Shown: positions 9,780 to 22,640, counted from the first letter of the stretch. The stretch is DNA of 64,000 nucleotides from Eupeodes corollae (GCF_945859685.1 NC_079147.1:265660572-265724571); one strand, 5' to 3'. Translations and numbers: made by a program. The notes: generated by a model not told the origin, from the letters alone.

Positions 9780-11700
9780 TTTATAAATTATGTCTCTACA
9801 ATTTCCCCATTTACGATCAAGACCTATCGAACACAAAAGCAAAGAATCAAAAATAGAAAAAAAAAGAAAAATAAGTAAGGTAACATCGAATAATAGTAAT
9901 TCCTTGGTGCTTCAGTTTTTGTTGTTGTTGCTGCTGCTACTACTACCGACGATGCTGAATATAGCTGCAGCCAACAACATTCCGAATACCTTCAATGCCT
10001 GTGCTACCACCTTTCACAACATACCAGATCACTACTATTATTTATATCGCGATGAAATACTCGTAATTCAACACCATAGCTCTCGAAATAATTTCGACAC
10101 GATTTGGTCTTATTCCCACGATATATCTAGCTGTAGCTGAGTAGCTCTCTTAAAAACGCCATATAGATGCATTTATAGTTATAGATTATAGCTACTTACC
10201 TATATACCAGGTACCGTTCATCTACACCGCATTCAGCAGCGAGTGCGATGCGATGATGTTCGAATGAATGTTCCATAGCCAGGTATAGCGCATAAGCTGC
10301 ACTCTATACAAACTATTCTTGGCCAATATTTTCCATCGCCATCACCATCTTTAGGTCTTTTAGCACTCCAGCAGCTTCGCATAGCATCATCATCATCATC
10401 ATCGCCATCACCATCAGAAGAAGAAGCAGAAGCTAAAAAAATTAGAAGTAGCTTCGATTTGGAACACCACCTCCTTCTATAAAAGAAACAGATATAATTT
10501 TTCTGCAATAATTCTTTTCATTTCTTCAGAATTTCACGAAGTTAAAAGTAGGTATAAATATAAGACGATTATAATGGTACTCGGCTTCAGCCTCAGTTTC
10601 AGTTGCTGCGCACAGATCACTTGGATGATGATGATGACGACAAAATGGCTAAAGTGCCATAGGTACACATTTCAACTTTCAAATTAGAGGCTAAACCATT
10701 GGCGGTGTTGTGGCGCAGCGCAGCAGCGTGCGAGAGAGGTGCAGGCGCAGGCGCAAAGCCAAGACCAAGACCATGATGATGAGGATCACTACGAAGACGA
10801 CCAAAAACAATCACTCGTTCAGTAGCATTTTGCGCGTGTTGCTATGAGATACCGATACCGCCACCACCACCACCAGCACTTCTATCGCCGCCATTGAGGC
10901 TTCCATGGCTTAGGCTGAGAAGAAATATCAATCTTGATGCTTTTCTGACGATGATGAATATTGGTCTAAAAAGTACTGAGGCAAAAATCAAAATCGAACA
11001 TCTCTAAAATAAAAAAGAGAAAAATGAAAAAAGAAGAAGATCTCGCGGTAATCTTTATGGATGGCACGACCATGGCCTGGCCAGGCCACTATTATAATAT
11101 GATTGTCGCGACCATCATCATCATTATCATCACCTAGCCACGAATCAGGCTAACTATCGACGACTCCGAGAGAAACTGCTGGCATCGTCATTGCACGGGA
11201 ACCCGACCGAATCTAACTTAACTAAACCGAATACCAACCCAATACCCAAATGCACTGCGACTGCGGTCGGAGCGGTGGATGGCGTCGGCTCATCGCAGCG
11301 GTGCATCTTGATAGGAACCTTAAATAATTTTAATAAAGCAATGAATCCATACCATAATTACCGCGATGACTATTTTTCACTTAGCCGAGAGTTTTTGTGC
11401 AGCAAACTTATGTATACATCAGCAGCTCTATCTCGATTCGCCGCGCCGCGCCGGTCTGCAGCATAACAACGCGCAAACCGGCAAACCGTGCGATGATGCC
11501 AGAGCCCTGACTCTGCAGGCCCGTCTGCATAATGTTGCTATCTATCACGATGCGATCGAATTTAATTCATGAGTTTCATCCGGTAATAGCATTGAAATGA
11601 GTTTCAGAGATTCTCAACAGTTTATGGACATCGCACAGAAAATTCGACGGGTGCAGGGTGGTGACCAAGTGAAGCTAAATCGATAGAAGGGATGGCTTAT
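9780..11700. other. Triplet-rich conserved non-coding block (A copy)
   Basis: Higher G+C than the surroundings, with runs of CTG/CTA (about 9915-9950), CAT (10386-10412), GATGAT (10624-10640), CCACCA (10860-10876), and many CpG-containing words. A 116-codon ORF (9790-10140, ATG start, with a poly-Leu stretch) is interrupted in A' by an indel in an A-run (TAA soon after), and a minus-strand 91-codon ORF (10233-10508) shows only replacement changes between copies, so neither looks constrained. The near-identity of the block in A and A' and lack of TE features suggest unique host sequence such as an intron, enhancer or lncRNA. Confidence 0.5.
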
Positions 11701-12408
11701 TTTGTTGGTTTGTGGCTGAACTGTTGACGCGAAAGTATACGCGGTTTAGCGTGATATTTTTCAAGAGGTGGAATATGATGTTGCATTGGAAGAGGGAGAG
11801 AGGAAGCACTCTTGGTTCAATATCGGACTATCCGGCTAGTGTAGGTCTGCTGAAAACTGATACAAGCTCTAGCTGCACTGGCTTTCCTGAGGTTTGCTCT
11901 CATCCAGATCACCGAAGAAGCGACACAAAGTCGTGCCAAAAATGTTTTCCCCTTCAATGACGATCGTTGCGGGTTTAAAGCGGTACTTATTGTTGGGAAT
12001 TTCTGTGAGTTTTTCTTTTTGCTGTTTTTAAAAATATCGACAGACAATTTGACGTTTAATTTGAAGTACCGCATCAATTCAGAGTTGCCAAAGGTTTTTA
12101 AATATTTGGATATGAATTCATGTATTTTGAAAATATTGAAGTAAGAGGCAAACATGAAACTTATTGAATGTTTATAAAATTGTATAAACCTTTTTTAATT
12201 TGATATGAAATGGTTTTTAGACTTAAATAAACCATATTTCGAATACAAAACTCACTATTTTTTGGGGTTATTAGAACATAATATTAGGTTATTCACAAAA
12301 AATAAGCACGTATAATGTGATAAAAGTCAACTTATTTCAACAACGTGTTAACTTTGGATTTATTCCCAAAAAAAAATAATTTTAATGACCTAAGTAAAGG
12401 TTCATATA
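11701..12408. other. Unassigned sequence between triplet-rich block and pogo relic
   Basis: An 82-codon open frame (11712-11960, GTG start) exists in both A and A' (22641-22889), but the residue differences between them are all replacements in small number and no domain is recognised, so I do not call a gene. The bases CTAAATCGATAGAAGGGATGG near 11672 resemble part of the X head on the minus strand and may be an X scrap. Confidence 0.35.
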
Positions 12409-13395
12409 CAGTCGACTCCCTTTAAGTCGAACTAACTTTTAGCCGAATTTTTTTCTAACTTGAACTTTTTCGCCATATTTTTGCATGCCCCTCAATTTTC
12501 CAAATATTAGTCGAAATTCCCTCTGACTCAAACTAATTCTTTAGATTCTTGGACTACTCTCAATCCCTCTTATTCTAATTTTTTTGAATGTGCAAACTTT
12601 AACAGACAATTATAATATTTAAATTTTACAAAAGTTTACTTATAAAGAACTTCAGTATTAGTTAAGGGGGCTTGCATGCATTCTTCATGTGAGAGAAATT
12701 CTTATTTTTAACAATTCTATGTTATGATAAATTATGGCCAGAAGAAAATTGAATACATTAGATCTTGACACGAATATTCGTTTAGTTGAAGAAATTGAGA
12801 AGGGTTGAAAAGAAAAAGAAAATTGCTAAAGATTTTGGCGTTCCCAAAAGAGTACTCTTTCTTCGATATGGACTGTAAGAGAATAATTAAGAACTCGGGA
12901 AAATTTTGCTAAATATTTTGTGGTCACATTAAGCGGAAAAAAGTTTGTGAGTTTAAAAGTGTTCAAAAAGCTGTTTGCAAATGGGTCGAACGTATGCATG
13001 GAATTTTGCAGACAGCTAAGGTTTTCCTAATTTGGTTAACTAGATTTTAAAATAGGCATAATATCGTTTACAAAATTTTGTCTGGTGAATGTGCTTCTAT
13101 TGATAACAAAGAAAGCCAATGAATGGAAATAACAGATTTCAGTAAGTTTAAGGGGATTTAAACCGGAAAATTTTTAGTGTCAGGGAAATGGGATTTTTTA
13201 GAAATCTTTGCCGACACGTACCTTGGCTTTGAAAATAAAAAATGTTTTGGAGGAAAGCACTGTAAAAAAAGTAACATGCTTTGTGGAGTCCAACATGACA
13301 GGCTCAGAAAAGCTAAATCTCTCATTCATTGGGTAGAACAAAAATCCTCACTGTTTAAATCAAATTAAATTTTTACCAGTTGAAATTTTCCATAC
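12409..13395 (+). mobile_element. pogo/Tigger-type DNA transposon relic (A copy)
   Basis: A TA dinucleotide followed by CAGTCGACTCCC and TTTAAGTCGAAC at 12409 is a pogo/Tigger-like terminus. Downstream on the plus strand the translation gives a CENP-B-type N-terminal HTH ('RKLNTLDLDTNIRLVEEIEK', then 'KIAKDFGVPK') around 12735-12850, and a decayed DDE core with 'YLGFENKKCFGGKH' around 13210-13260. Stops and deletions disable it. The right end is lost where the RNase H LINE fragment starts. Relative to A', this copy keeps the N-terminal part but lacks a segment near 12990. Confidence 0.7.
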
Positions 13396-13704
13396 CCTGA
13401 AGATCTTTCTGCGAGGATACTATATTCCTGGAAGACAAGTAAATCCATTCTTATGCAGATGGTTCAAAAACAAAAGACGGGGTTCTTCTCAGATAGTCAG
13501 GCCGCTATCAAATCCCTTGACTCTATCTTTACAAACTCTATAACATTACAAAATTGTCGATCATCTCTGGAGATGGCACAACATTTAATATTCACCTTTG
13601 CTGGGTACAGCGCCATAGAGACATTTCACGTAACATCTGGCGAACACTACATTAAGAGAGCTCGAGGTGCTTGCTATCTCTAAGAAGATCACATATAAGC
13701 TCTG
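13396..13704 (+). mobile_element. LINE-c fragment, RNase H domain (A copy)
   Basis: Translations in two frames match the RNase H region of the LINE at 58379-59870: 'FLED..IHSYADGSKTK', then 'FSDSQAAIKSLDSIFTNS', then 'FNIHLCWVQRHRDI'. RNase H-bearing non-LTR elements belong to the I/LOA/R1 groups. The fragment is frameshifted and lacks RT. Confidence 0.7.
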
Positions 13705-13976
13705 TATAAAGCCAACCAACGTTCTTGAATGACAAGAGATCTGTTCATTAATTGGCTTTGAAGACCGTTAAGGATTAGAAAAAACATAAAATTAGACTAT
13801 ATGAAAACACTACTAGACAAAAGGTTTCAAAGGCGTGGTTACAGGATGTAAAGCCTTTAAAAATTTAAAGGACGAGACTTTGGACGAGGAGATGATATTT
13901 CTAAAAATAATATAAAAAAACCGACTACGACGACAAGAAATCTAGAGGATCTGAAACCGGCTAATTGAAACCGATT
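13705..13976. other. Unassigned end of contig 1
   Basis: About 270 bases with no match to A' or any element recognised here, just before the N gap. It may be an insertion private to this haplotype. Confidence 0.4.
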
Positions 13977-14176
13977 NNNNNNNNNNNNNNNNNNNNNNNN
14001 NNNNNNNNNNNNNNNNNNNNNNNNNNNNNNNNNNNNNNNNNNNNNNNNNNNNNNNNNNNNNNNNNNNNNNNNNNNNNNNNNNNNNNNNNNNNNNNNNNNN
14101 NNNNNNNNNNNNNNNNNNNNNNNNNNNNNNNNNNNNNNNNNNNNNNNNNNNNNNNNNNNNNNNNNNNNNNNNNNNN
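13977..14176. other. Assembly gap, 200 N
   Basis: Exactly 200 N, the same length as the gap at 46202, so a scaffolder's fixed-length gap of unknown true size. Apparent ORFs crossing it are artefacts. Confidence 0.99.
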
Positions 14177-14945
14177 GGTAGAACACCAAAGAAAGAACTC
14201 CAACAGTGTCAAATCAAATGATCTTGGCGGTCAATTGACATGACCATTGAATTTTTCGCTTAAAAGATCCATTGTTCTGTTAACTGTGTGGCACCGTCCG
14301 GTTGAAACCACATATCGTCCACAACCATATCTTTCACTTCCGGCCAAACAAAGTTTTTATCATCTCTGACCGCCTCATTTTAGATAAAAATACGCCAGCC
14401 ATAAACCTTACCGAACAATCACTCTTTGTGGGTGCATTGGTTTTTCGACAAATCTCTTGTATTATCATTCGACCGATGGAATGCGGTAATTCTGCTTAGT
14501 GAGACCAATCCACTGAGGGGAAAATGTGCCTAATCACTGAAGATGATTTTCTTCGAAAATTGATCATCCACTATTTCCATTTCTTGCCACCATTCCAACT
14601 ATTGTCGACGCTTGAAATGATCAAAAGGCTTAAGTTCCTGAGTCAACTGACCTTGTAAGCGTGTAAATGCAAGCCTTTTTGCAAAATGTTTGTCAATGAC
14701 TAGCGCAAAAGGTCAAATTGCTGGGCGTGACGAAGAGTTGAGTTTGAAGGCTCTTGAGCCACACTATCGTAAATAGCTGCAACATTTCTGCAGTACGAAC
14801 GCACTGTACGCAATTTTATACGATTAAATTGACCCGAAAAAACACGAAGTGCACAATATGCATTTTGATTTAAACTCCCATTTTCATAATAATACTGAAC
14901 AACATTAAATGTGTACATTTCTTGACGCTTAGGTGTGGTTCAAAT
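14177..14945 (-). mobile_element. Tc1/mariner transposase relic, copy in A'
   Basis: Counterpart of 3052-3770. Read on the minus strand: N-terminal region from about 14920 ('VQYYYENGSLNQNAYCALRV'), then 'FNRIKLRTVR', then a decayed catalytic core ending in 'DMWFQPDGAT' near 14305. It keeps somewhat more of the middle ('KKIIFSDQAHF' near 14540-14570) than the A copy. Non-functional. Confidence 0.75.
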
Positions 14946-15019
14946 TAAACATCGGCCCTTAAAATCTAAACAATCCCTATCAAACAATAACGATAGCGAA
15001 TTCAATTTAATTTTATATT

Positions 15020-15860
15020 AAACATGACCAGAAATTACCGCAAAAAATGTGCCCCAGGGCTCCGTTTTTTCTCCAAAACTCTTCCTTATTTTTATAAATG
15101 ATCTTTTGTCTGAAGCCTTCAATCCACTACATTGTTTCGCTGATGACAGTAACCTCTGCTTTTCATATTCGTTTTTACATTTTCATCCTTGTTCTTTGGA
15201 TGTGGACTACTAACGACAGCGTATGATAAGGTCATTAAATTCTGATCTTGACAGCATTGTTCAATGGGGATTCAAAAGCCCCCAATGCTGCTATCCATGG
15301 ATTGTACATGCATCGAGGAGATTGAACAACTAAACAGTCCGCTATGTGCATCACAAACCACTTGTTGTGGAGTGTTGTGTTGTAGATGTTTCCTCCGACT
15401 ATGCAAAAAATTTCTTTCCCCGTTTTAGTGTGGCTATAATTTAACTAACTCTCATATTGGGCTGTTGCTCCAATAACATACTTGACTCTTCTGGATAGAA
15501 GACTCTTACCGAGACATTTGCTTCTCTTAAACACAGCAAGGTCTCATGTCTGTCATTGATTTATCGTTACTTTTATAAACAATGCTCTATTGAAATAGCC
15601 AGTTGCATTCCTCCCCTTAAACAATTCAACCGTATCTAATACCCGTATTGCTAGGAATGTCCAACAGTTTACCCTAGAGCCCAATTTTGGGCGTACTGTT
15701 AAGTATATGCATTCGTTCTTTAGCCGCACTGCACGAATGTGCAGACATTCAAAATCAATGTGCATCGGTTTCACATTTTCTAGTTGATCGCACTGTGTGC
15801 AATAATTATAAGGGTATTCATAACCCCATTAATGCACGCGTACTATAAAAAAAAACATTG
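15020..15860 (+). mobile_element. LINE-a relic (A' copy)
   Basis: Counterpart of 3900-4745, with the same 'VPQGSVFSPKLF' and FADDS boxes near 15050-15150. It retains a stretch after the thumb ('LLDRRLLPRHLLLLNTARSH'-like region, 15480-15550) that A has lost, and lacks the 'RMWNA' motif segment that A has, so the two copies carry different deletions. Confidence 0.75.
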
Positions 15861-15944
15861 TAAATAAAAAAAAAACTAAAGAATGAAAAATGATATTGCC
15901 CCTAAAGATAATTTCATTAAAAAATACACTTTTACATGTGGCAA

Positions 15945-17600
15945 CATTCTTTGAATTGCTCAAATTTGATACAAATTTAATTTCGACTCAGACATCTTTT
16001 CAAAAATTTGAGATTTTTTCTTTGAACTTTTTTTATCGTATAAGAAATATTGTTTTGAACTTTTGCTAAAATTTTGAGAAAAATTGAATTGACACAAAAA
16101 TAATAAAAGTTCGTAAAAATTGATTGATTCTCGACTCAAATATCTTTTCAAAAATTTAAGATGTTGGCTTCAAATTAATTTTATTTTATAAAAAAAATAT
16201 TGCTTTCAACATTCAGTAATATTTAAAAAAAAAATCTAACCGTCGCGTCGTGAATAATAGAAAACATTCGCTTCCAATTAATTTCATTTATACAATTTTT
16301 TATTTGTTTATATTAAAAATAAAAACTTTTAAGAAAGTTTTTTGAAATCAAACTATTTTATGATATGGGTGATCATCAACAAATATATAAAAAAGTCGTA
16401 TTTTTATTGAGATTACAATTTATTTTAAAACAATGGAAAGACTTTTATTTAGTTAGTCACCCAATTTCAGTTCTTCATTTTGAATAGAAGTTATTATTAT
16501 AATATTGTGGCATGTCACAACCCCGGAGAAAAACAATAAAGTGACTGTCTAATATTATCATTGATTTGAGCAAACTTATCAATTTACTACAATCTATGAT
16601 AAAAATAGTTCAATATATACTACAACTTTCATAATGCTGTGTTCTCCACTTCTCCAGTTTATTTAAAACAAATAAGAAATTTTGTGTTCAGTTGCATTCG
16701 TCGGTCCGTTGTGTGTTTTTTTAATTTTAAAATTAGTGCTAATAATAATAAAATAAGTTGCAAGTCGCACATTTTGACAGCCATCTTTACTGTACCAGAA
16801 TTTGGGTTATGTTTGTTGTCTATACAAAACACTTGCTAGGCCCGTCAACACTTCAGTGCTATGGTGAGTCGTTATTCTTTTGTTAATCTAAAGTGTATTT
16901 TTATTTATACAAAGGTATTAGACTTTGATTTGTTTAAAAGTTGTTTGTTACTATTCGAAATTGCAAAAAAAACAATAGTCCTGGTTATAATCTGAAATTT
17001 CGTCTTTTCCGTCAGTCCTATGGCATCAGCCCTGTGTCAGTTATTGTTCTTCATTTCATGACCATTAATACTTTTAAGATGAACATTGGTAGATTTCTAT
17101 TAAATTATTGTTTGTGGATTACTTAGAAATATTTAGTAAAACTTTGTGAAAGTAGTAAAAAATAAGTGAATAACGTTACGTTAAATTTCAAAAGTTACTT
17201 AGTGATTGTAAGTGATTATTATTAAATCCTAAGAGATTTTTACTAATTTGTATTGAATTTCATTATTAAACTTTCAAAACTGTGTATACTCGTCAGTCCC
17301 CTGCAATCAAATTCTGAAATTTTTAAATATACAATGTACTCAAAAAAGTGACAGGCCCTATTGGGAACAATATATTAATTAGATTAGCTATCATATGCAC
17401 CCGAATTTGTAGAAATTTGATTTAATAACTATCGTAAAAGTAACACAACTTTTGTATAATCAACCATATGCAAACATTTTTAATTCTCTAAGAATAATTC
17501 AGCTGACGACTTTTTTACCAAACCACGAAAACCTAGAAACCTTCTAAGCAAGCCAAATCGACAGAAGGGATGGGAAGTTATCAGTGTGTGTCGCATCCTA
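15945..17600 (-). mobile_element. X repeat, copy X2 (A' copy)
   Basis: Counterpart of X1: head on the minus strand near 17600 (reverse complement of GGGATGGGAAGTTATCAGTG), AT-rich tandem units at 15960-16200, and the same cargo. It carries an extra segment (ATTTAAAAAAAAAATC... near 16220-16250) and small rearrangements near 16340-16375 relative to X1. Confidence 0.6.
16861..17126 (+). other. Candidate two-exon micro-ORF inside X2 cargo
   Basis: Same arrangement as in X1: ATG at 16861-16863 next to GTGAGT, acceptor CAG at 17013-17015, exon 2 from 17016 to TAG at 17124-17126. The predicted 37-residue product is identical to that of X1. Function unknown; it may not be expressed. Confidence 0.3.
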
Positions 17601-17715
17601 GCCTCTTTTTTCCTTTTTGTTTCGTATTTCCAATATTTGTTTATTAAAGTTAGTCCCTGTTGACATATGTAAACTTTAGGTATTTAGTTATTTTATCGTT
17701 TTTAGCACAGTTTAA

Positions 17716-18772
17716 TTTTTAGGCGCATTTTACTTGCTCTACCATCCATAGCAAGAGTTTGGCTTAGAACCGATAATATCACTCTTGTTATTGATAAAAA
17801 CAAAATAAATTGAGTTTTGTTGAAATCAAGAAACAGTTCTTCTGACCAAAATAATGGTGATGGAATAAAAGATAAGACCCTTATTTCTGACAAAAAACAT
17901 TAGCTTCTTTATCATAAACAGGTCTAGAACAATCTAGAAGGGCATACTCCAATTCTTTTAGAACCACAATTAAAATTCCAGGTCACGTAACTCCAAAGAA
18001 TGGTACAGGAAAGACAAATGCAATCCAATTTTAGGCTTTTTTTAAAAATAAGTGATACGATTTACAAACTATTTTCTGCAGTCAATGTGATGGTAGTATT
18101 GTACTTCCACAAATACGAGTTGGAAAGGAGGAGCTAGAAATGGAACTAGGTCGATAATTACAGTGGGTTCATGTGAACGAAATGTCACTTAGACATCATT
18201 TTACCAATCTCGATGGATCTACTTAGCGACGCAACGTTCGTGAATATTCTGGCCCCATTGGTATGGGCATGATTGATTGTGAAATCACCAATGTTGTTCA
18301 ATTTTCGCCTGTTATCGAAAATGTACCTGTTGCTGACAAAAAAAAATCAGATCAATTGAGCAAATTTCAAATAACACTTTGAAATGTGCATGCAGTAAGG
18401 AAAAATTGCAGATTCAAGATGGGTCACAACTACTTATAGAATACTTAGGCTTTATGTGTTCCAGTTGTAAATCTAAATTTTTTTTTCAATACAATATAGT
18501 GAAAGTATACGTACCAGCTTATTTTTCTCTTAAAAACAAACCTTTATTGATAGATGGAGCGAATTATTTGAATTAATATATTGTTCAAGATGGCTTCAGC
18601 AAAATTTGATATTAATAATATATGATGTCAATAAGAAAAATACTTTTGATGAGCACCTCCCGAAAACATTTTAGCGACAAAAGTATTAATGTCAGATAAC
18701 TTGATCTAAACCAAGTCTTTAAAACCAGACAAAAAAATACATCGACACGAATTTTTAAACCAGCAAAAACAA
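17716..18772 (+). other. Unrecognised degenerate coding-like region (A' copy)
   Basis: Counterpart of 6860-7700. The best open part is 18379-18576 (TTG start in this reading), 65 codons with two CxxC-like pairs ('CACSKE' and 'CSSCKSK'). This resembles a small zinc-binding motif, but I cannot assign a family. Upstream parts carry in-frame stops shared with A, so the decay predates the split of the copies. Confidence 0.35.
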
Positions 18773-19065
18773 AATGATGGTAAGTGCGTTGGACTGTCAT
18801 GCCAAAGTTCTTGGGTTCAACCCCTGCGTGTGTTATCTAAAGTTTTTTTACTGTTACTGCCTCTTGCAAGGTATTCTCAAATTTTCCAAGAGTAATTATT
18901 GTCATGAAAAGTGCTTTCTCAAATTAGCCGTTCGGATTCGTCTTAAAACTGTAGGTCCTCTCCATCCCCGAAAGCATTACTGGCACACAGGTATGGTTGA
19001 AAGTTGTAAGTTAGTAGGCTTAAGTTCCCAACGGACTATATTACTGTTTTCGATCTTTAAAAAGA
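18773..19065 (+). mobile_element. tRNA-Asp-derived SINE (A' copy)
   Basis: Counterpart of 7893-8190 with the same A-box, GTC anticodon context and B-box (GGTTCAACCCC) and the same flanks, hence the same insertion event. Confidence 0.85.
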
Positions 19066-20700
19066 CCTTCTTATGTCGGTCGATAGAGGTCCAAAAGTTA
19101 TATGTTCAATTCAAAAAGTAGAATCTATTCGTTAATAATCAACTTTTGATACTCGATGAAAAATTCAAGAACTTCATTTCCTTTCATACGAAGATGGAAC
19201 ACCCTAACGAATAGCTATCGCCCTTGACGTCTATATTCTAAGAATCATAAAACGTCGTCAAGTAAAAAAAAAAAGAATATTTCAAAACATCGACTTAAAG
19301 GTAAAGTTTAATGGTATTTCCGCAATATATTTTCGAGCACATCAAAAGTTTCCTAATTTTTTCGCTCGTTGTTTTGTGCTCTCGCGCTTCTCATAGACTT
19401 CTCAAAAGTTAAAGTTTCTGATTTAAATGTTAAAATATCATAATAAACATTTTAGTTGAATGCATAACTATTATAAAAAACTAAAATTTGTACTTATGTG
19501 TTGATAAAGAAAAGGAACTGTAGGTAAGGCTTAAAAAACACACGTTAAAATTGACTTTAACCCCTATTAAAAATCCATTCCCGAATTCCAAGGATTCTTC
19601 ATACTGTTCTTGTTTGAAAGCAAACAAGAAAAACTCTTCAAGACCTCCTAATAAAGCAGATCACATAATGTTATCCTTATTCGAATCTACACACGCATGT
19701 TGACCTTAACTTAATAATATAAAAAATAATAAACTCCAAATGTTTTCAGAAGTGAAATTCATAATTCAATTTTTATTCAAATTTGTTTCTTCATCCAACA
19801 AAAGATTGTGGACAGTATTTGAAAAGAAAAAAAATTATATCTTTCTTCAGATGATTTTCACACTAAATTAACCCCTTTCTTGAAAAATAGCACCACATTG
19901 TTCCATTATTTAACAACTTATCTCTGATCTTGTTTATCTTGTCACATGAACATGGAACACTCTTAACACGTTGTTATTGTCGTTACGTGTTGTTAGACTT
20001 TGGCCTTGTCTATTGAGTGTAGAGTACTTTTAAAGGAGTACAAATTGAATTTGTTTCATGAATTAATTTCAAAAATAATGAAGTGCATATGCAAATATTA
20101 TGTAAGCAGTTCACGATGTGTCTTGAAGAAATAAAATCCATTAATCACTCAAAACGATTTGTTATGCTTTGCAATGTCCTTTTGATTTGATTATACTCGA
20201 AGGTACTTACAATAAAAATGAGGGTAAGAATTTGAATTTTTTTTATTTAAAGGCTTCATTCAGGTAGTTAGCAAATATAAAGGTGCAAAGTACACAATGT
20301 TTAAAGTCTTATTCCTCTGTACAGTTTCTGTGAACTGACACATTGGGAATAATCCGTTGAAATTATGATGGAATGTTTAGGAATTAGGGTATAAGAGTCT
20401 TGTCTTCATGCTTTTTCAAACTTTATGTTTGGACGTTAAAGTTGCAAATTTGTTTCCATATTGTCGGTATTTTTGTTTTCAAGGAGCTGAAGAAAATCAC
20501 ATTACATCGTTTAATTACTTTTCATGTACCTTCAAATATTAAACTATAAATATTTACCAATAAACTTGCCCATGACTTGAAGCCTCTTCTTTAATAGTTT
20601 ACCTTCATCCTCAAACTGAAGAAGAGGATCCATTTTGTGTATCACTAAAAACCTTACTCAATGGTGGAAAAATATTGCGTCAAATTACTGGAAGGTTTAT
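19066..20700. other. Non-coding AT-rich sequence (A' copy)
   Basis: Matches 8191-9779. No gene or element recognised. Confidence 0.5.
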
Positions 20701-22640
20701 AAATTATGTCTCTACAATTTCCCCATTTACGATCAAGACCTATCGAACACAAAAGCAACGAATCAAAAATAGAAAAAAAGAAGAAAAATAAGTAAGGTAA
20801 CATCGAATAATAGTTATTCCTTGGTGCTTCAGTTTTTGTTGTTGTTGCTGCTGCTACTACTACCGACGATGCTGAATATAGCTGCAGCCAACAACATTCC
20901 GAATACCTTCAATGCCTGTGCTACCACCTTTCACAACATACCAGATCACTACTATTATTTATATCGCGATGAAATACTCGTAATTCAACACCATAGCTCT
21001 CGAAATAATTTCGACACGATTTGGTCTTATTCCCACGATATATCTAGCTGTAGCTGAGTAGCTCTCTTAAAAACGCCATATAGATGCATTTATAGTTATA
21101 GATTATAGCTACTTACCTATATACCAGGTACCGTTCATCTACACCGTATTCAGCAGCGAGTGCGATGCGATGATGTTCGAATGAATGTTTCATAGCCAGG
21201 TATAGCGCATAAGCTGCACTCTATACAAACTATTCTTGGCCAATATTTTCCATCGCCATCACCATCTTTAGGTCTTTTAGCACTCCAGCAGCTTCGCATA
21301 GCATCATCATCATCATCATCGCCATCACTATCAGAAGAAGAAGCAGAAGCTAAAAACATTAGAAGTAGCTTCGATTTGGAACACCACCTCCTTCTATAAA
21401 AGAAACAGATATAATTTTTCTGCAATAATTCTTTTCATTTCTTCAGAATTTCACGAAGTTAAAAGTAGGTATAAATATAAGACGATTATAATGGTACTCG
21501 GCTTCAGCCTCAGTTTCAGTTGCTGCGCACAGATCACTTGGATGATGATGATGACGACAAAATGGCTAAAGTGCCATAGGTACACATTTCAACTTTCAAA
21601 TTAGAGGCTAAACCATTGGCGGTGTTATGCCGCACCGCTGCAGCGTGCAAGAGAGGTGCAGGCGCAGGCGCAAAGCCAAGACCAAGACCATGATGATGAG
21701 GATCACTACGAAGACGACCAAAAAAAATCACTCGTTCAGTAGCATTTTGCGCGTGTTACTATGAGATACCGCCACCACCACCACCAGCACTTCTATCGCC
21801 GCCATTGAGGCTTCCATGGCTTAGGCTGAGAAGAAATATCAATCCTGATGCTTTTCTGACGATGATGAATATTGGTCTAAAAAGTACTGAGGCAAAAATC
21901 AAAATCGAACATCTCTAAAATAAAAAAAAGAGAAAAATGAAAAAAGAAGAAGATCTCGCGGTAATCTTTATGGATGGCACGACCATGGCCAGGCCAGGCC
22001 ACTATTATAATATGATTGTCGCGACCATCATCATCATTATCATCACCTAGCCACGAATCAGGCTAACTATCGACGACTCCGAGAGAAACTGCTGGCATCG
22101 TCATTGCACGGGAACCCGACCGAATCTAACTTAACTAAACCGAATACCAACCCAATACCCAAATGCACTGCGACTGCAATACAGCGGTCGGAGCGGTGGC
22201 GTCGTCGGCTCATCGCAGCGGTGCATCTTGATAGGAACCTTAAATAATTTTAATAAAGCAATGAATCCATACCATAATTACCGCGATGACTATTTTTCAC
22301 TTAGCCGAGAGTTTTTGTGCAGCAAACTTATGTATACATCAGCAGCTCTATCTCGACTCGCCGCGCCGGTCTGCAGCATAACAACGCGCAAACCGGCAAA
22401 CCGTGCGATGATGCCAGAGCCCTGACTCTGCAGGCCCGTCTGCATAATGTTGCTATCTATCACGATGCGATCGAATTTAATTCATGAGTTTCATCCGGTA
22501 ATAGCATTGAAATGAGTTTCAGAGATTCTCAACAGTTTATGGACATCGCACAAGAAATTCGACAGCGTCGAGGAAGCGGGTACAGGGTGGTGACCAAGTG
22601 AAGCTAAATCGATAGAAGGGATGGCTTATATTGTTGGTTT
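20701..22640. other. Triplet-rich conserved non-coding block (A' copy)
   Basis: Counterpart of 9780-11700, nearly identical by eye, with length changes mostly in triplet or mononucleotide runs. The Leu-rich ORF of the A copy is broken here after the A-run near 20775. Confidence 0.5.

Larger units (their letters stand above)
3052..13704 (+). repeat. Segment A: first copy of a duplicated about 10.6-kb segment
   Basis: Collinear in the same orientation with 14177-24412. Shared markers in order: Tc1/mariner relic, LINE-a, X repeat, SINE, triplet-rich block, pogo/Tigger relic, RNase H LINE fragment. Identity by eye is very high in the triplet-rich block and lower in AT-rich parts. A alone has a 191-bp LINE insertion at 6654-6844. 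Collinearity ends around 13704, about 270 bases before the N gap. Most simply the allelic counterpart of A' on the other haplotype. Confidence 0.9.

Noticed and set aside
9790..10140. Secreted or membrane protein with a poly-Leu signal segment
   Set aside because: The Leu run is a CTG/CTA triplet repeat, and the frame is broken in A' by an A-run indel.
10380..10420. CRISPR-like or satellite array
   Set aside because: Only short CAT microsatellites; no spaced direct repeats anywhere in the window, and the DNA is eukaryotic.
10233..10508. 91-codon minus-strand ORF conserved in A and A' (21150-21425)
   Set aside because: The poly-Asp and poly-Ser parts come from CAT repeats, and the few differences are all replacements; no sign of constraint.
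11712..11960. 82-codon ORF conserved in A and A'
   Set aside because: Starts with GTG, has no recognised domain, and differences between copies are replacements; sequence identity of recent copies alone keeps it open.
13857..14243. ORFs spanning the first N gap
   Set aside because: They consist largely of X residues from N bases; only short unrelated ends flank the gap.
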